A DNA stretch of 64,000 nucleotides, taken from Mycolicibacterium baixiangningiae. GTDB taxonomy: Bacteria; Actinomycetota; Actinomycetes; Mycobacteriales; Mycobacteriaceae. Under the pieces are notes generated by a model. It had not been told where the DNA came from and did not search any database. It worked only from the letters and a program-made list of their open reading frames with translations. Both the position numbers and the translations under genes were made by a program. Below, one piece after another: positions 20,826 through 33,495 of this stretch (positions are counted from its first letter, which is position 1; every line of letters starts with the position of its first letter). Location of the stretch: the NCBI RefSeq assembly GCF_016313185.1, contig NZ_CP066218.1, positions 2,480,001 to 2,544,000 of the forward strand, written 5' to 3'.

Positions 20826-21823
20826 AGGCCAAGCGATCTGCACCGGTGCGCGGTGACGAGCGACGGCGGGCACCCCGCCAACCCGTCCGCAAGGCGGCAC
20901 GCCGCGGCGTCGAGGCGGCGCCCCGCTCTCCCAGAACTCCGACCGGCAGGCCGACCCGCGACTCGCGGTCGGCGCCCCAGACCGCCCCGATCCCGCGGCC
21001 CGCGGAGCTGCCGGCTCGGCCGAAGAACGCCAGCCAGGCCAAGGCCCGCGCAAAGGCCCGGAAAGCCAAGGCGCCGAAGGTCGTTCGCCCTCCGCTACGG
21101 GAACGGCTGCTGGTCAGGCTGGCGTCGGTAGAACTGAGCCCGAGGGCGCTGATCGCCCGGGTGCCGTTCGTGGTGCTGGTCATCGGCTCGCTCGGCTTCG
21201 GGCTCGCCATCACGCTGTGGCTGTCGACCGGTGCGGCCGAACGCTCCTACCAGCTCGGTGCGGCCCGTCAGACCAATCAGGCTCTGGCCCAACAGAAAGA
21301 GGCCCTCGAGCGAGACGTCCTGGAGGCCCAGGCCGCACCGGCACTCGCCGAAGCGGCCCGCAACCTCGGCATGATCCCGTCCCGCGACACCGCTCACCTG
21401 GTACAGGATCCGGCGGGCAACTGGGTGGTGGTCGGTACGCCGAAACCGGCTGAAGGCGTGCCCCCGCCCCCGCTGAACACCCCGATACCGGATGCGACGG
21501 CGGCGCCTCCGCCGCCACCGTCGCCCGCCGCTGCGGCGCCCCGCGTCATCGATCCGCGCGAGGTCCCCGTCCGGGTCACCAGCCGCCCCGAGGTTCCCCT
21601 TTCGCCGACCGCCGTCCCGCTCGGTGAGGTGCCGCACCTCGCGCCCGGCGCGCAGCCGCCGGCACCGGGGCCGGTCGCCGTGGCGCCCGCCCCCGTCGCT
21701 CCGGTCGACCCCCTCGCCGCGGCCGTCGCTCCCGTCGACCCCGCCGCTGCGCCCCCGGTTCCGCTCGCCCCCGATCACCTCGCCGCACCGCAGGCGCCCG
21801 TGCAGGCGGGACCGCCCGCATGA
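20822..21823 (+). CDS. FtsL-like divisome membrane protein (Rv2164c-like)
   Basis: The 333-residue single-pass protein occupies the ftsL position between rsmH and pbpB. It has a long basic cytoplasmic tail (about 110 residues of Arg/Lys/Pro), one membrane helix ([21 protein letters not shown]), then a short heptad region ([19 protein letters not shown]) as in FtsL, and a Pro/Ala-rich extracytoplasmic tail of about 140 residues. Primary sequence similarity to E. coli FtsL is negligible, so the call rests on topology and position. Both ends overlap neighbours by ATGA. Confidence 0.82.
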   Translation: MKAKRSAPVRGDERRRAPRQPVRKAARRGVEAAPRSPRTPTGRPTRDSRSAPQTAPIPRPAELPARPKNASQAKARAKARKAKAPKVVRPPLRERLLVRLASVELSPRALIARVPFVVLVIGSLGFGLAITLWLSTGAAERSYQLGAARQTNQALAQQKEALERDVLEAQAAPALAEAARNLGMIPSRDTAHLVQDPAGNWVVVGTPKPAEGVPPPPLNTPIPDATAAPPPPPSPAAAAPRVIDPREVPVRVTSRPEVPLSPTAVPLGEVPHLAPGAQPPAPGPVAVAPAPVAPVDPLAAAVAPVDPAAAPPVPLAPDHLAAPQAPVQAGPPA

Positions 21824-23748
21824 GCCCCCGCCGCGATCAGCAGGGCGGTGCGCCGCGGCGCACCCGCGCCGCCAAGGCGAACCCCCCGCAGGGGCGCTCG
21901 GCCAAGGCGCGCCGCACCCGCAAGGCGGTGACCGGTGAATCCGGTTTGAGCAGTTCGTCATTCGTGTTCCGGCACCGGGCCGGCAATGCGGTGATGTTCG
22001 TCCTGCTGCTCGTCGCCGGCGCTCAGCTGTTCAACCTGCAGGTGCCGCGCGCGGAGGGGTTGCGCGCCGAGGCTGCCGGACAGCTCAAGGTGACCGACGT
22101 GCAGAAGGCGGTGCGCGGCAGCATCGTCGACCGCAACGAGGACAAGCTGGCGTTCACCATCGAGGCGCGGGCGCTGACGTTCCAGCCGGTCAGGGTCCGC
22201 AAGCAACTCGAGGAAGCGCGGGCGAAGTCGGAGGAGGCTCCCGAGCCGAAGCGCCGCCTCGCCGAGATCGCCGACGAGGTCGCGTCGCGACTGAACAACA
22301 AACCCGACGCGAAGACCGTTCTGCGCAAACTCAACAGCAACGAGACGTTCGTCTATCTCGCGCGCGCGGTCGACCCGGTGATCTCCGATGCGATCATCGA
22401 CAAGTTCCCCGAGGTGGGGTTCGAACGCCAGGACATCCGGCAGTACCCGGGCGGTGCGCTGGCCGCCAACGTCATCGGCGGTATCGACTGGGACGGCCAC
22501 GGCCTGCTCGGTCTGGAGGATTCGCTCGACGCGGTGCTCGCGGGCACCGACGGTTCGGTCACCTACGACCGTGGATCCGACGGCGTGGTCATCCCCGGGA
22601 GCTACCGCAACCGCCACGACGCGGTCAACGGGTCGACGGTGCAGCTGACCATCGACGACGACATCCAGTTCTACGTCCAGCAGCAGGTGCAGATGGCCAA
22701 GGACGCCTCAGGCGCCAAGAACGTCTCGGCGGTCGTGCTCGACGCGAAATCCGCTGAGGTGCTGGCGATGTCGAACGACAGCACCTTCGACCCCAGCCAG
22801 GACATCGGACGCCAGGACAACCGCCAGATCGGCAATCTGCCGGTGTCCTCGCCGTTCGAGCCGGGCTCGGTCAACAAGATCATCACCGCCGCCGCGGCGA
22901 TCGAATACGGCCTGACCAACCCCGACGAGGTGCTGCAGGTCCCCGGGTCCATCAACATGGGCGGCGTCACGGTGGGCGACGCCTGGAACCACGGTGTGAT
23001 GCCCTACACGACCACCGGAGTGTTCGGGAAGTCGTCGAACGTCGGCACCCTGATGCTCGCCCAGCGGGTCGGGCCGGAGCGGTATGCCGACATGCTCAAG
23101 AAGTTCGGCCTCGGCCAGCGCACCGGGGTGGGCCTGCCCGGTGAGAGCGCCGGGCTGGTGCCGCCGATTCATCAGTGGTCGGGCAGCTCGTTCTCCAACC
23201 TGCCGATCGGACAGGGCCTTTCGATGACCCTGCTGCAGATGGCCGGCATGTACCAGGCGATGGCCAACGACGGGGTGCGCGTCCCGCCGCGCATTCTCGA
23301 GGCCACCGTCGCGCCGGACGGCACGCGCACCGAGGAGCCGCGGCCCGAGGGTGTGCGGGTGGTGTCGCCGGAGACGGCGCGCACGGTCCGCAACATGTTC
23401 CGGTCGGTCGTCCAGCGCGACCCGATGGGGGAGCAGCAGGGCACCGGACCGGCGGCCGCCGTCGAGGGCTACCAGATCGCCGGCAAAACCGGCACCGCCC
23501 AGCAGATCAACCCGGCCTGTGGGTGCTACTACAGCGACGTCTACTGGATCACCTTCGCGGGTATGGCGACCGTCGACGACCCGCGCTACGTGATCGGGAT
23601 CATGATGGATGCCCCGCACCGCGCCGCCGACGGTTCGCCGGGCTCCTCGGCCGCCCCGCTGTTCCACAACATCGCCTCGTGGCTGCTGCAGCGGGAGAAC
23701 GTGCCGCTCTCGCCGCCGACTCAGCCGCTGACGCTGCAGGCGACCTGA
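21820..23748 (+). CDS. pbpB: septal peptidoglycan transpeptidase PbpB (FtsI, PBP3)
   Basis: The 642-residue class B penicillin-binding protein crosslinks septal peptidoglycan. A basic cytoplasmic tail precedes one membrane anchor ([18 protein letters not shown]) and a pedestal domain. The transpeptidase domain has the SxxK motif FEPGSVNK (catalytic Ser near 349), SSN in GKSSNVG (near 404) and KTG in AGKTGTAQQ (near 556). A CGCYY motif after KTG is a mycobacterial feature. It overlaps the FtsL-like gene by ATGA. The PE_PGRS insertion found after pbpB in M. tuberculosis is absent; murE follows after 37 bp. Confidence 0.96.
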   Translation: MSPRRDQQGGAPRRTRAAKANPPQGRSAKARRTRKAVTGESGLSSSSFVFRHRAGNAVMFVLLLVAGAQLFNLQVPRAEGLRAEAAGQLKVTDVQKAVRGSIVDRNEDKLAFTIEARALTFQPVRVRKQLEEARAKSEEAPEPKRRLAEIADEVASRLNNKPDAKTVLRKLNSNETFVYLARAVDPVISDAIIDKFPEVGFERQDIRQYPGGALAANVIGGIDWDGHGLLGLEDSLDAVLAGTDGSVTYDRGSDGVVIPGSYRNRHDAVNGSTVQLTIDDDIQFYVQQQVQMAKDASGAKNVSAVVLDAKSAEVLAMSNDSTFDPSQDIGRQDNRQIGNLPVSSPFEPGSVNKIITAAAAIEYGLTNPDEVLQVPGSINMGGVTVGDAWNHGVMPYTTTGVFGKSSNVGTLMLAQRVGPERYADMLKKFGLGQRTGVGLPGESAGLVPPIHQWSGSSFSNLPIGQGLSMTLLQMAGMYQAMANDGVRVPPRILEATVAPDGTRTEEPRPEGVRVVSPETARTVRNMFRSVVQRDPMGEQQGTGPAAAVEGYQIAGKTGTAQQINPACGCYYSDVYWITFAGMATVDDPRYVIGIMMDAPHRAADGSPGSSAAPLFHNIASWLLQRENVPLSPPTQPLTLQAT

Positions 23749-23785
23749 CCGAGGAGGCGGGCCGACAGGGGCTCGGTACTGTGTC

Positions 23786-25315
23786 ATGGCCATGAAGCTG
23801 CGCCCCAGCCATCCCCCCGGACACCCCCTCGGTGCCCTCGCCGAGCAGGTCCAGGCGGTTCCCGTGACCGGATTTCCGGTACCCGACATCCGGGTCACCG
23901 GGGTGACGCTGCGCGGTCAGGAAGCGCTGCCCGGCGATCTGTTCGCCGCGCTGCCCGGGACGTCGTCGCACGGCGCCCGCTTCGTCGCCGATGCGGTGGC
24001 CGGCGGGGCCGTGGCCGTGCTCACCGACGCCGCGGGGGCGGGCACGCTCGGGGCGGCCGCGGCGGTACCGGTGCTTGTCCACCCCGCGCCGCGTGCGGTG
24101 CTCGGCGAACTCGCGTCCACCGTCTACGGCCACCCGTCGCGTCAGCTGCGCGTCATCGGCGTGACCGGTACCTCCGGCAAGACCACCACCACCTACCTCG
24201 TCGAGGCGGGGCTGCGGGCCGCCGACCGGGTAGCGGGCCTGATCGGCACCGTCGGGATCCGGATCGACGGCCACGACGAGCCCAGCGCGCTCACCACCCC
24301 GGAGGCGCCGGACCTGCAGGCGCTGCTCGCCGTGATGGTCGAACAGGGCGCCGACACCGTGGTGATGGAGGTCTCCAGCCACGCGCTGACCCTCGGCCGG
24401 GTCGACGGCGTGCACTTCGCGGCAGGCGGTTTCACCAACCTCTCACGCGACCATCTCGACTTCCATCCGACGATGGAGGACTACTTCGAAGCCAAGGCGC
24501 GGCTGTTCGATCCGCAGTCCACCGCGCACGCCGAGCTGTCGGTGGTGTGCGTCGACGACGATGCCGGCCGGGCGATGGCCACCCGCGCCCACCACGCCGT
24601 GACGGTCAGCACGACCGGCAGACCGGCGGACTGGCGCGCCGAGGACATCCGCGCGGTCGAGCCCGGTGTGCAGGAGTTCGTCGCCGTCGACCCGGCCGGA
24701 GTGCACCACGGACTGCGCATCGGGTTACCCGGGCACTACAACGTCGCCAACTGCCTGTTGGCGACCGCGCTGCTCGACGCCGTCGACGTGTCGCCCGAAC
24801 AGGCCGCGCCGGGGCTGCGCACGGCAACGGTGCCCGGCCGGCTGGAGGCGGTCGACCGCGGTCAGGGCTTCCTGGCGCTGGTGGATTACGCGCACAAACC
24901 GGGCGCGCTGCGTGCAGTGCTCGACACGCTGCGGCAGCAGAACCCGGCCGGCCGGCTGGCCGTGGTGTTCGGCGCGGGCGGCAACCGCGACGCGGGTAAA
25001 CGCGAACCGATGGGCCGGGCCGCCGCGGAACTGGCCGACCTGGTCGTCGTCACCGACGACAACCCGCGCGACGAGGATCCGGCCGCGATCCGGTCGGCGA
25101 TCGTGGCCGGCGCCCGTGCCGTCGGTGGTGGCGCGGACATCGTCGAGATAGGTGACCGGCGCGGGGCGATCGGCCACGCGGTGAGCTGGGCGCGTCCCGG
25201 CGACGTGGTGCTGGTCGCAGGCAAGGGCCACGAGGCCGGTCAGACCGCGGGTGGGGTGACCCGCCCGTTCGACGACCGCGTCGAACTCGCCGAAATACTG
25301 GAGAAGCGCGGGTGA
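23786..25315 (+). CDS. murE: UDP-MurNAc-tripeptide synthetase MurE (meso-DAP adding)
   Basis: The 509-residue Mur ligase adds meso-diaminopimelate to UDP-MurNAc-L-Ala-D-Glu in the cytoplasm. The P-loop is [12 protein letters not shown], the carbamylated-lysine region is YFEAKARLF, and the DNPR motif ([10 protein letters not shown], about residue 425) marks specificity for DAP rather than lysine. ATG 23786 was used; ATG 23792 is 2 codons later. Its stop overlaps the GTG of murF (GTGA). Confidence 0.95.
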   Translation: MAMKLRPSHPPGHPLGALAEQVQAVPVTGFPVPDIRVTGVTLRGQEALPGDLFAALPGTSSHGARFVADAVAGGAVAVLTDAAGAGTLGAAAAVPVLVHPAPRAVLGELASTVYGHPSRQLRVIGVTGTSGKTTTTYLVEAGLRAADRVAGLIGTVGIRIDGHDEPSALTTPEAPDLQALLAVMVEQGADTVVMEVSSHALTLGRVDGVHFAAGGFTNLSRDHLDFHPTMEDYFEAKARLFDPQSTAHAELSVVCVDDDAGRAMATRAHHAVTVSTTGRPADWRAEDIRAVEPGVQEFVAVDPAGVHHGLRIGLPGHYNVANCLLATALLDAVDVSPEQAAPGLRTATVPGRLEAVDRGQGFLALVDYAHKPGALRAVLDTLRQQNPAGRLAVVFGAGGNRDAGKREPMGRAAAELADLVVVTDDNPRDEDPAAIRSAIVAGARAVGGGADIVEIGDRRGAIGHAVSWARPGDVVLVAGKGHEAGQTAGGVTRPFDDRVELAEILEKRG

Positions 25316-26811
25316 TCGAACTGACCCTGGCCCGGGTGGCCGAGATCGTCGGCGGTCGGCTCGCCGACATCACCCCCGAGGACGCCGCCGCCACCCGGAT
25401 CACCGGCACCGTGGAGTTCGATTCGCGCGCCGTCACCGCCGGAGGGCTTTTCCTGGCGCTGCCGGGCGCCCGCTCCGACGGCCACGACTTCGCGGCCGCC
25501 GCCGTCGCCGCGGGAGCCGCGGCGGTGCTGGCCGCCCGACCCGTCGGGGTGCCTGCCGTGATCGCACCGCCTGCGGCGGGACCCGAGGGCTCGGGGGTTC
25601 TCGAACACGACACCGACGGCGCCGGTGCCGCCGTGCTGGCTGCGCTGGCCAGGCTGGCTGACGCGGTCGCGGCCGAACTGGTCGAGGGCGGGTTGCGGAT
25701 CGTCGGGATCACCGGATCGTCGGGGAAGACCTCGACCAAGGATCTGGTGGCCGCCGTGCTGGCCCCGCTGGGGAACGTGGTGGCCCCGCCCGGTTCCTTC
25801 AACAACGAACTCGGCCACCCGTGGACGGTGCTGCGCGCCGACCGCTCGACCGACTTCCTCGTCCTCGAGATGTCGGCGCGGCATCCGGGCAACATCGCCG
25901 CGCTGGCTGCGATCGCGCCGCCGTCGATCGCGGTGGTGCTCAACGTGGGCACCGCGCACCTCGGCGAGTTCGGCTCACGCGAAGCCATCGCCGAGACCAA
26001 ATCCGAACTGCCGCAAGCTGTTCCGGCCTCCGGCGTGGTGATCCTCAACGCCGACGACAGCGCGGTCGCCGCGATGGCCGCCAAGACCGCGGCCCGGGTG
26101 GTTCGGGTGTCACGCGACCCCGGCGCCGACCTGTGGGCGGATGCGGTGACGCTCGACGAGCTGGCCCGGCCGCGCTTCACCCTGCACGCGGGCGACGGCA
26201 CGGTGCCGGTGGCGCTGGCCGTGCACGGCGACCACCAGGTGTCCAACGCGCTGTGCGCGGCGGCCGTCGCCGTCGAGTGCGGGGCCACCCTCGACCAGGT
26301 CGCCGCGGCACTCGCGGGCGCGGGCCCGGTGTCGCGGCACCGCATGCAGGTGTCGACCCGCGCCGACGGGGTCACCGTGGTCAACGACGCCTACAACGCC
26401 AACCCGGACTCGATGCGCGCGGGCCTCAAGGCGCTGGCGTGGATGGCCCGGTCCGGTGATGCACGGCGACGCAGCTGGGCGGTGCTGGGGGAAATGGCCG
26501 AACTGGGCGAGGACTCGATATCCGAGCACGACCACATCGGGCGGCTCGCGGTGCGCTTAGATGTGTCACGACTCATCGTCGTCGGAACCGGGAGGTCAGC
26601 GAGCGCCATGCATCAGGGGGCGGTCATGGAGGGATCGTGGGGGGCGGAGGCCACCCGGGTCGATGACGCCGACGCTGCGCTGAGCCTGTTGAGCGAGGAA
26701 CTGCGGCCCGGGGATGTGGTGCTGGTGAAGGCGTCGAAGTCGGCGGGCCTCGCCCCGCTGGCCGACGCGCTGGCCGCCGACTCCGAGCGCGACGGGACCG
26801 CCACCCGATGA
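25312..26811 (+). CDS. murF: UDP-MurNAc-pentapeptide synthetase MurF
   Basis: The 499-residue Mur ligase adds D-Ala-D-Ala to the tripeptide precursor. The P-loop is [13 protein letters not shown], the central domain has NNELGHPWT, and the C-terminal part has [13 protein letters not shown] and [13 protein letters not shown], all MurF-typical. GTG 25312 overlaps the murE stop; the stop overlaps the mraY ATG. The family call is secure. Confidence 0.95.
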   Translation: MIELTLARVAEIVGGRLADITPEDAAATRITGTVEFDSRAVTAGGLFLALPGARSDGHDFAAAAVAAGAAAVLAARPVGVPAVIAPPAAGPEGSGVLEHDTDGAGAAVLAALARLADAVAAELVEGGLRIVGITGSSGKTSTKDLVAAVLAPLGNVVAPPGSFNNELGHPWTVLRADRSTDFLVLEMSARHPGNIAALAAIAPPSIAVVLNVGTAHLGEFGSREAIAETKSELPQAVPASGVVILNADDSAVAAMAAKTAARVVRVSRDPGADLWADAVTLDELARPRFTLHAGDGTVPVALAVHGDHQVSNALCAAAVAVECGATLDQVAAALAGAGPVSRHRMQVSTRADGVTVVNDAYNANPDSMRAGLKALAWMARSGDARRRSWAVLGEMAELGEDSISEHDHIGRLAVRLDVSRLIVVGTGRSASAMHQGAVMEGSWGAEATRVDDADAALSLLSEELRPGDVVLVKASKSAGLAPLADALAADSERDGTATR

Positions 26812-27887
26812 GACAGATCCTCATCGCCGTCGGTCTCGCGCTGGCGGTGTCGATCCTGCTGACGCCGGTGCTCATCCGGCTGTTCACCCGGCAGGGCTTC
26901 GGCCACGAGATCCGCGAGGACGGTCCGCCCAGCCACCACAAGAAACGCGGCACGCCGTCGATGGGCGGCGTGGCGATCCTCGCGGGCATCTGGGCGAGCT
27001 ACCTCGGCACCCACCTGGTCGGCATGGCGCTGGGCGGGGAGGGGCCGTCGGCCTCGGGCCTGCTGGTCCTCGGCCTGGCCACCGCGCTGGGCGTCGTGGG
27101 CTTCACCGACGATCTGATCAAGATCCGCCGCGCCCGCAACCTGGGCCTGAACAAGACCGCCAAGTCCGTCGGCATCCTCGCGGCCGCCCTCCTTTTCGGC
27201 GTGCTTGCGCTGCAGTTCCGCAACGCCGACGGGCTCACACCCGGCAGCCCCGAACTGTCCTACGTCCGCGAGATCGCGACGGTGACGCTGGCTCCGCTGG
27301 TCTTCGTGCTGTTCTGCGTCGTGCTCGTCAGTGCCTGGTCCAATGCGGTGAACATCACCGATGGACTCGACGGCCTGGCGGCGGGCGCGATGGCGATGGT
27401 CTCGGCGGCATACGTGCTGATCACGTTCTGGCAGTACCGCAACGCCTGCGCGACCAGTCCGGGGCTGGGCTGCTACAACGTGCGCGATCCGCTCGATCTC
27501 GCGCTGGTCGCCGCGGCCACCGCGGGCGCCTGCATCGGATTCCTGTGGTGGAACGCCGCGCCGGCGAAGATCTTCATGGGCGACACCGGATCGCTGGCGC
27601 TGGGCGGCATCATCGCCGGGCTGTCGGTGACCAGCCGCACCGAGATCCTCGCCGTGGTGCTCGGCGCGCTGTTCGTCGCCGAGGTGACATCGGTGGTCGT
27701 GCAGATCCTGGCGTTCCGCACCACCGGCCGGCGGGTGTTCCGGATGGCGCCGTTCCACCACCACTTCGAACTCGTTGGCTGGGCCGAGACGACCGTGATC
27801 ATCCGGTTCTGGCTGCTCACCGCGATCGCCTGCGGACTGGGCGTGGCGCTGTTCTACGGCGAGTGGCTCACCGTCGTCGGGGCCTGA
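26808..27887 (+). CDS. mraY: phospho-MurNAc-pentapeptide transferase MraY (MurX)
   Basis: The 359-residue integral membrane enzyme transfers phospho-MurNAc-pentapeptide to decaprenyl phosphate, forming lipid I. About ten hydrophobic segments flank cytoplasmic loops holding the conserved DDLIKI (first Asp pair), [15 protein letters not shown] and [12 protein letters not shown] motifs, followed by [11 protein letters not shown]. Catalytic aspartates and the HHH motif are all present. The ATG overlaps the murF stop. Confidence 0.95.
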   Translation: MRQILIAVGLALAVSILLTPVLIRLFTRQGFGHEIREDGPPSHHKKRGTPSMGGVAILAGIWASYLGTHLVGMALGGEGPSASGLLVLGLATALGVVGFTDDLIKIRRARNLGLNKTAKSVGILAAALLFGVLALQFRNADGLTPGSPELSYVREIATVTLAPLVFVLFCVVLVSAWSNAVNITDGLDGLAAGAMAMVSAAYVLITFWQYRNACATSPGLGCYNVRDPLDLALVAAATAGACIGFLWWNAAPAKIFMGDTGSLALGGIIAGLSVTSRTEILAVVLGALFVAEVTSVVVQILAFRTTGRRVFRMAPFHHHFELVGWAETTVIIRFWLLTAIACGLGVALFYGEWLTVVGA

Positions 27888-27888
27888 C

Positions 27889-29352
27889 GTGGCCCGCACC
27901 GCCGTCGAACCGCTGACCCCGGGCGCCCGGATCCTGATCACCGGCGCCGGGCTCACCGGACGGTCGGTCAGCGCGGTGCTGGAACCCACCGGTGTGCGGC
28001 TGACGATCTGTGACGACGATCCACTGGCGCTGCAGCGGCTGGTGACCCCGGCATCGGTGGTGACGACCGCCGAGGCGGTCGCCGCCATCGCGGACTACGC
28101 GCTGGTGGTGACGAGCCCGGGGTTCGCGCCGACCACACCGGTGCTGGCCGCGGCCGCGGCGGCCGGGGTGCCGATCTGGGGTGACGTCGAGCTCGCGTGG
28201 CGGCTCGACCAGGCGGGCTGGTTCGGGCCGCCCCGGCGCTGGCTCGTGGTCACCGGCACCAACGGCAAGACGACGACGACGTCGATGCTGTACGCGATGC
28301 TGCGCAGCGGGGGCCGCCGGGCGGTGCTGTGCGGCAACATCGGCAACCCGGTTCTCGACGTGCTCGCCGAACCCGCGGAACTCCTGGCCGTCGAGCTGTC
28401 GAGTTTCCAGCTGCACTGGGCGCCGTCGCTGCGACCCGACGCCGGGGTCGTGCTCAACGTGGCCGAAGACCATCTGGACTGGCACGGGTCGATGACGGCC
28501 TACGCCCGCGACAAGGCCAGGGTGCTCGATGGCCGGGTGGCCGTGGTGGGCCTCGACGATCCGATGGCGGCCGGACTGCTGACGACGGCGGCCGCCCCGG
28601 TGCGGGCGGGTTTCCGGATGGGCCCGCCGGCCGCGGGCGAGCTGGGCGTGCAGGACGGCTGGCTGGTCGACAACGCGTTCGCCACCGACCTGCCCCTCAC
28701 GCGTGCGGCCGACATCCCCGTCGCCGGCCCCGTCGGCGTGCTCAACGCGCTGGCGGCGGCCGCGCTGGCCCGCGCGGTCGACGTCCCCGCCGAGGCGGTC
28801 GCGGCGGCCCTGGCGTCCTTCGAGATCGGGCGGCACCGGGCGGAAGTGGTGGCGGTGGTCGACGGTGTGACGTTCGTCGACGATTCCAAGGCCACCAACC
28901 CGCACGCCACCCGCGCCTCGATCGCGGCGTACCCGCGGGTGGTGTGGATCGCCGGTGGTCTGCTCAAGGGTGTGTCGGTCGACGCGCTCGTCGCCGAGGT
29001 CGCCGACCGGCTCGCCGGTGCGGTCCTGATCGGCCGCGACCGCGCGCTGGTCGCCGAGGCGTTATCGCGACACGCACCGGATGTCCCCGTCGTCGAGCTT
29101 GTGACGGGGGAGGATTCTGGGGTGCATGGGACAACTGAGTCAGCTGGGAATCGTGTGACTCGTGTGATCGACACAGCGGGCCGATCGCTACCCGATGCGG
29201 TGATGAGGACGGTGGTCGACGCCGCGCGTCGGCTCGCCCGCCCCGGTGACACTGTTCTGCTGGCGCCCGCGGGTGCCTCATTCGACCAGTTCAGCGGCTA
29301 CTCCGAGCGCGGTGACGCCTTCGCCGCCGCGGTGCTCGCCGACCTCAGGTAA
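27889..29352 (+). CDS. murD: UDP-MurNAc-L-alanine:D-glutamate ligase MurD
   Basis: The 487-residue ligase adds D-Glu to UDP-MurNAc-L-Ala. An N-terminal Rossmann-like motif ([12 protein letters not shown]), P-loop [27 protein letters not shown] and [14 protein letters not shown] in the C-terminal domain are all typical. A 30-residue insertion before the last domain (from about [10 protein letters not shown] to GRSLPD) lengthens it beyond enterobacterial MurD. It starts with GTG one base after the mraY stop. Confidence 0.95.
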   Translation: MARTAVEPLTPGARILITGAGLTGRSVSAVLEPTGVRLTICDDDPLALQRLVTPASVVTTAEAVAAIADYALVVTSPGFAPTTPVLAAAAAAGVPIWGDVELAWRLDQAGWFGPPRRWLVVTGTNGKTTTTSMLYAMLRSGGRRAVLCGNIGNPVLDVLAEPAELLAVELSSFQLHWAPSLRPDAGVVLNVAEDHLDWHGSMTAYARDKARVLDGRVAVVGLDDPMAAGLLTTAAAPVRAGFRMGPPAAGELGVQDGWLVDNAFATDLPLTRAADIPVAGPVGVLNALAAAALARAVDVPAEAVAAALASFEIGRHRAEVVAVVDGVTFVDDSKATNPHATRASIAAYPRVVWIAGGLLKGVSVDALVAEVADRLAGAVLIGRDRALVAEALSRHAPDVPVVELVTGEDSGVHGTTESAGNRVTRVIDTAGRSLPDAVMRTVVDAARRLARPGDTVLLAPAGASFDQFSGYSERGDAFAAAVLADLR

Positions 29353-29357
29353 GCGCC

Positions 29358-30938
29358 ATGGCGACGATCCTGGCCCGGTTGCGCGGCAGGGCCGCCGGCA
29401 CTGCGGGCACCGAGAGCGCTCCCAGCGCCGACGGGGAAGACGCCCCGACCGCACAGACAGCCGTCAAGGCCCCCGTGGTCTCCCGCACCCGCGTCACGGC
29501 CTGGCTGAGCCGGCCCATGACGTCGTTCCATCTGGTGATCGCCGTCGCCGCGCTGCTCGTCACGCTCGGGCTGATCATGGTGCTCTCGGCGTCCGGGGTG
29601 TACTCCTACGACTCCGACGGTTCGCCCTGGTCGGTCTTCGCCAAGCAGGTGCTGTGGACGGTGGTGGGGCTCTTCGCGTTCTACGTGGCGCTGCGGATAC
29701 CGGTGAACACCATTCGCCGGTTGGCCTTCCCCGGTTTCGCGCTCACGATCGTGCTGCTGATCCTGGTGCTCATCCCGGGCATCGGCAAGGTCGCCAACGG
29801 CTCGCGCGGCTGGTTCGTGGTCGCCGGCTTCTCGATGCAACCCTCCGAGCTGGCGAAGATCGCCTTCGCGATCTGGGGTGCGCACCTGCTGGCGGCCCGC
29901 CGACTCGAGCGCGCCACCCTGCGCGAGATGCTCATCCCGCTGGTGCCCGCCGCCGTCATCGCGCTCGCGCTGATCGTCGCCCAGCCCGACCTCGGGCAGA
30001 CGGTCTCGCTGGGCATCATCCTGCTGGCGCTGCTGTGGTACGCCGGTCTTCCGCTGCGTGTGTTCCTCAGCTCGCTGCTCGCGGTGATGGTGTCCGCGGC
30101 CATCCTCGCCATGGCCGAGGGCTACCGCTCCGCGCGCGTCCAGTCGTGGCTCGATCCCAGCGCCGACGCCCAGGGTTCGGGATATCAAGCCAGACAGGCG
30201 AAGTTCGCACTGGCCAACGGCGGCGTGTTCGGCGACGGTCTGGGCCAGGGCACCGCGAAATGGAACTACCTGCCCAACGCGCACAACGACTTCATCTTCG
30301 CGATCATCGGCGAGGAGCTCGGTTTCGTGGGCGCCGCCGGACTGCTCGGCCTCTTCGGGCTGTTCGCCTACACCGGTATGCGCATCGCGCGCCGGTCGGC
30401 CGATCCGTTCCTGCGGCTGCTCACCGCCACCGCCACCACGTGGGTGCTGGGCCAGGTGTTCATCAACGTCGGCTACGTGGTCGGCCTGTTGCCCGTGACC
30501 GGCCTGCAGCTGCCGCTCATCTCGGCGGGTGGGACATCGACCGCGACGACGCTGCTGATGATGGGGTTGATCACCAACGCCGCGCGCCACGAACCGGAGG
30601 CGGTGGCCGCGCTGAGGGCAGGCCGCGACGACCGGGTGAACCGGTTGCTGCGGCTCCCGCCGCCCGAACCGTATGTCCCGACCCGGCTCGAGGCGGTGCG
30701 CGACAGGCTGCGCTCGCGTCCGGGGAAGCCGGCACAGCAGCCCAAGCCCGGGAAGCCGGCCAAACCGGGCCCCGCGCCGAGGCGCAACCCCCCCGCGGCT
30801 GATCGCCGGGCGCAGGGCTCAAGGCATCATGTAGGCGGTCAGCGGTCGGCATCGAGCCGGACCGGTCAGGATCGACAGGGACGACGGGGCCAGCAGGGCC
30901 GACGGGCTCGCCCCAGGGAAGGTCAGCGTTACGGGTGA
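29358..30938 (+). CDS. ftsW: septal peptidoglycan glycosyltransferase FtsW (SEDS)
   Basis: The 526-residue SEDS protein polymerises lipid II at the septum with its partner PbpB. Ten membrane helices are flanked by long cytoplasmic tails. Conserved parts include [18 protein letters not shown], the catalytic Asp region [30 protein letters not shown] and [13 protein letters not shown]. The C-terminal tail of about 110 residues is basic and Pro/Arg/Gly-rich, longer than in most bacteria, and in mycobacteria such tails contact FtsZ. Five bp separate it from murD; the murG GTG overlaps its stop. Confidence 0.95.
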   Translation: MATILARLRGRAAGTAGTESAPSADGEDAPTAQTAVKAPVVSRTRVTAWLSRPMTSFHLVIAVAALLVTLGLIMVLSASGVYSYDSDGSPWSVFAKQVLWTVVGLFAFYVALRIPVNTIRRLAFPGFALTIVLLILVLIPGIGKVANGSRGWFVVAGFSMQPSELAKIAFAIWGAHLLAARRLERATLREMLIPLVPAAVIALALIVAQPDLGQTVSLGIILLALLWYAGLPLRVFLSSLLAVMVSAAILAMAEGYRSARVQSWLDPSADAQGSGYQARQAKFALANGGVFGDGLGQGTAKWNYLPNAHNDFIFAIIGEELGFVGAAGLLGLFGLFAYTGMRIARRSADPFLRLLTATATTWVLGQVFINVGYVVGLLPVTGLQLPLISAGGTSTATTLLMMGLITNAARHEPEAVAALRAGRDDRVNRLLRLPPPEPYVPTRLEAVRDRLRSRPGKPAQQPKPGKPAKPGPAPRRNPPAADRRAQGSRHHVGGQRSASSRTGQDRQGRRGQQGRRARPREGQRYG

Positions 30939-32047
30939 ACGGCACCATCTCGGTCGTCCTCGCCGGCGGCGGAACCGCGGGGCACGTCGAACCGGCGATG
31001 GCCGTCGCGGACGCGCTGGCCATGCTGGAACCCGGGGTCCGGATCACCGCACTCGGCACCGAACGGGGCCTGGAGACGCGGCTCGTTCCCGAGCGCGGCT
31101 ATGACCTCGAACTGATCACGCCCGTCCCGCTGCCCCGCAAGCTCTCCGGCGATCTGCTGCGGCTACCGCTACGGGTCCGCCGGGCGGTGCACGAGACCCG
31201 CGCCGTGCTGGACGCCGTCCACGCCGACGTCGTCATCGGATTCGGCGGGTACGTGGCGTTGCCCGCCTACCTCGCGGCCCGGCGCAACAAGGTCCCCATC
31301 GTCGTCCACGAGGCCAATGCCAGCGCCGGCCTCGCCAACAAGGTCGGCGCCCGGTTCGCGCGCCGGGTGCTCTCCGCCGTGGCCGATCCCGGCCTGGGTC
31401 CGGTGGAGGTGGTCGGGACACCCGTGCGGTCGACCATCACCGAACTGGATCGAGGCGCGTTGCGCGCCGAGGCCCGCGCGCACTTCGGCTTCGCCGACGA
31501 CGCCCGCGTCCTGCTGGTCTTCGGCGGCTCGCAGGGCGCCCGCTCGCTGAACAACGCGGTCGCCGACGCGGCGAAAGCACTTGCCGCGGCAGGTATTTCA
31601 GTGCTGCACGCATACGGGGCGAAGAACACCCTCGAGCTGCCGGAGCCGGCGCCGGGTGATCCGCCGTACGTCGCGGTGCCGTATCTGACCCGGATGGACC
31701 TGGCCTACTCGGCTGCCGACCTGGCGGTGTGCCGGTCGGGGGCGATGACGGTGGCCGAGGTGACGGCGGTCGGGTTGCCCGCGGTCTATGTCCCGCTGCC
31801 GATCGGCAACGGTGAACAGCGGCTCAATGCCCAGCCCGTGCTCGACACCGGTGGCGGTCTGGTCGTCGACGATGCCGACCTGTCGCCGCGGTTCGTCGCC
31901 GAGACGGTGATCCCGCTGCTCACCGACGCCGGCCGGCTGCAGACGATGACCGCGGGTGCGGCGCTGTCCGGTCACCGGGACGCGGCCAGGCACGTCGCAC
32001 ACGTCGCTCTGGACGAGGCGGCCGGCGCGCGGAAGCGGGTGCGGTGA
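30935..32047 (+). CDS. murG: lipid II synthase MurG (GlcNAc transferase)
   Basis: The 370-residue GT28 enzyme adds GlcNAc to lipid I on the cytoplasmic face. The first G-loop is [18 protein letters not shown], then GFGGYVALP, the second lobe has [12 protein letters not shown], and the UDP-GlcNAc site is [11 protein letters not shown] followed by [12 protein letters not shown] 30935 overlaps the ftsW stop and its stop overlaps murC. Confidence 0.95.
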   Translation: MNGTISVVLAGGGTAGHVEPAMAVADALAMLEPGVRITALGTERGLETRLVPERGYDLELITPVPLPRKLSGDLLRLPLRVRRAVHETRAVLDAVHADVVIGFGGYVALPAYLAARRNKVPIVVHEANASAGLANKVGARFARRVLSAVADPGLGPVEVVGTPVRSTITELDRGALRAEARAHFGFADDARVLLVFGGSQGARSLNNAVADAAKALAAAGISVLHAYGAKNTLELPEPAPGDPPYVAVPYLTRMDLAYSAADLAVCRSGAMTVAEVTAVGLPAVYVPLPIGNGEQRLNAQPVLDTGGGLVVDDADLSPRFVAETVIPLLTDAGRLQTMTAGAALSGHRDAARHVAHVALDEAAGARKRVR

Positions 32048-33495
32048 GCACCCCGCCGCTGCCCGAAGAACTGCGCCGCGTCCACATGGTCGGCATCGGC
32101 GGCGCGGGCATGTCGGGTATCGCCCGCATCCTGCTCGACCGCGGTGCGCTGGTGTCGGGCTCGGACGCCAAGGAGTCCCGCGCCGTGGTGGCGCTGCGGG
32201 CACGTGGGGCGGCCATCCGCATCGGGCACGACGAATCGTCGCTCGACCTGCTGCCGGGCGGGCCGACGGCGGTGGTGACCACGCACGCGGCGATCCCGAA
32301 GACCAATCCCGAACTGGTGGAGGCACGCAGGCGCGCGATCCCGGTCATCCTGCGGCCGGTGGTGCTGGCGAAGCTGATGGCCGGGCACACCACGCTGATG
32401 GTGACCGGGACGGCGGGTAAGACGACGACGACATCGATGCTCATAGTGGCGTTGCAGCACAGCGGATTCGATCCGTCGTTCGCCGTCGGCGGTGATCTCG
32501 GCGAGCCCGGCACCAATGCGCATCACGGCAGCGGCGCCTACTTCGTCGCCGAGGCCGACGAGAGTGACGGATCACTGGTGCAGTACACCCCCGACGTCGC
32601 AGTCGTGACCAACATCGAGGCCGACCACCTCGACTTCTTCGGCAGTGCGCAGGCCTATGTGAACGTGTTCGACGCGTTCATGGAGCGCCTGCAACCGGGT
32701 GGTGCCCTGGTGGTGTGCGTCGACGATCCTGGGGCTGCTGCCTTAGCCGAACGCACTGCCGCACTGGGAATCCGGGTACTTCGTTACGGCAGCGGGGATC
32801 GCCCCGATCTCGCGGGCGCACTACTGGACTGGCAGCAGCGGGGCACCAGTGCGGCGGCCACGGTGCAGTTGGCGGGGGAGAGCAGGCCGCGCACCATGCG
32901 ACTTGCGGTGCCCGGCCGGCACATGGCGCTCAACGCGCTGGCGGCGTTGTTGGCGGCGATCCAGGTCGGCGCGGCGCCGGATGACGTGCTCGACGCGCTG
33001 GCCGGATTCGAGGGCGTGCGCCGCCGATTCGAGTTGGTGGGTGTCGCGGCCGGAGTACGGGTTTTCGACGACTATGCCCATCACCCGACCAAGGTCACGG
33101 CCGCGTTGACCGCGACGAGCGCGCTGGCGAAGGAATCGGGCGGCCGGGCCGTCGTGGTGTTCCAGCCGCATCTGTACTCGCGCACCGAGACGTTCGCGCG
33201 TGAATTCGGGACCGCCCTGAGCGCGGCCGACCTGGTGTTCGTGCTCGACGTCTACGGCGCCCGCGAGCAGCCGATCGCCGGGGTGAGCGGGGCCAGCATC
33301 GTCGAGCACGTCGCCGCGCCGGTCACCTATCTGCCCGATTTCTCCGCGGTGGCCGACCGGGTGGCGGGATCGGTACGGCCCGGCGACGTCGTCGTCACGA
33401 TGGGCGCGGGTGACGTGACGATGTTGGGCCCGGAGATCCTCGCGGCACTGCAGGCGCGGGCGAACCGCAGCGCACCGGGGGCCGGACCGCGATGA
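32044..33495 (+). CDS. murC: UDP-MurNAc:L-alanine ligase MurC
   Basis: The 483-residue ligase adds L-Ala to UDP-MurNAc, the first peptide step. The N-terminal motif [41 protein letters not shown] and [12 protein letters not shown] are MurC-specific. The P-loop reads [11 protein letters not shown]: an Ala stands where most MurC proteins have His (GTHGKT). The essential Gly, Lys and Thr are kept, so activity is expected. The ftsQ ATG overlaps the stop. Confidence 0.95.
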   Translation: MSTPPLPEELRRVHMVGIGGAGMSGIARILLDRGALVSGSDAKESRAVVALRARGAAIRIGHDESSLDLLPGGPTAVVTTHAAIPKTNPELVEARRRAIPVILRPVVLAKLMAGHTTLMVTGTAGKTTTTSMLIVALQHSGFDPSFAVGGDLGEPGTNAHHGSGAYFVAEADESDGSLVQYTPDVAVVTNIEADHLDFFGSAQAYVNVFDAFMERLQPGGALVVCVDDPGAAALAERTAALGIRVLRYGSGDRPDLAGALLDWQQRGTSAAATVQLAGESRPRTMRLAVPGRHMALNALAALLAAIQVGAAPDDVLDALAGFEGVRRRFELVGVAAGVRVFDDYAHHPTKVTAALTATSALAKESGGRAVVVFQPHLYSRTETFAREFGTALSAADLVFVLDVYGAREQPIAGVSGASIVEHVAAPVTYLPDFSAVADRVAGSVRPGDVVVTMGAGDVTMLGPEILAALQARANRSAPGAGPR

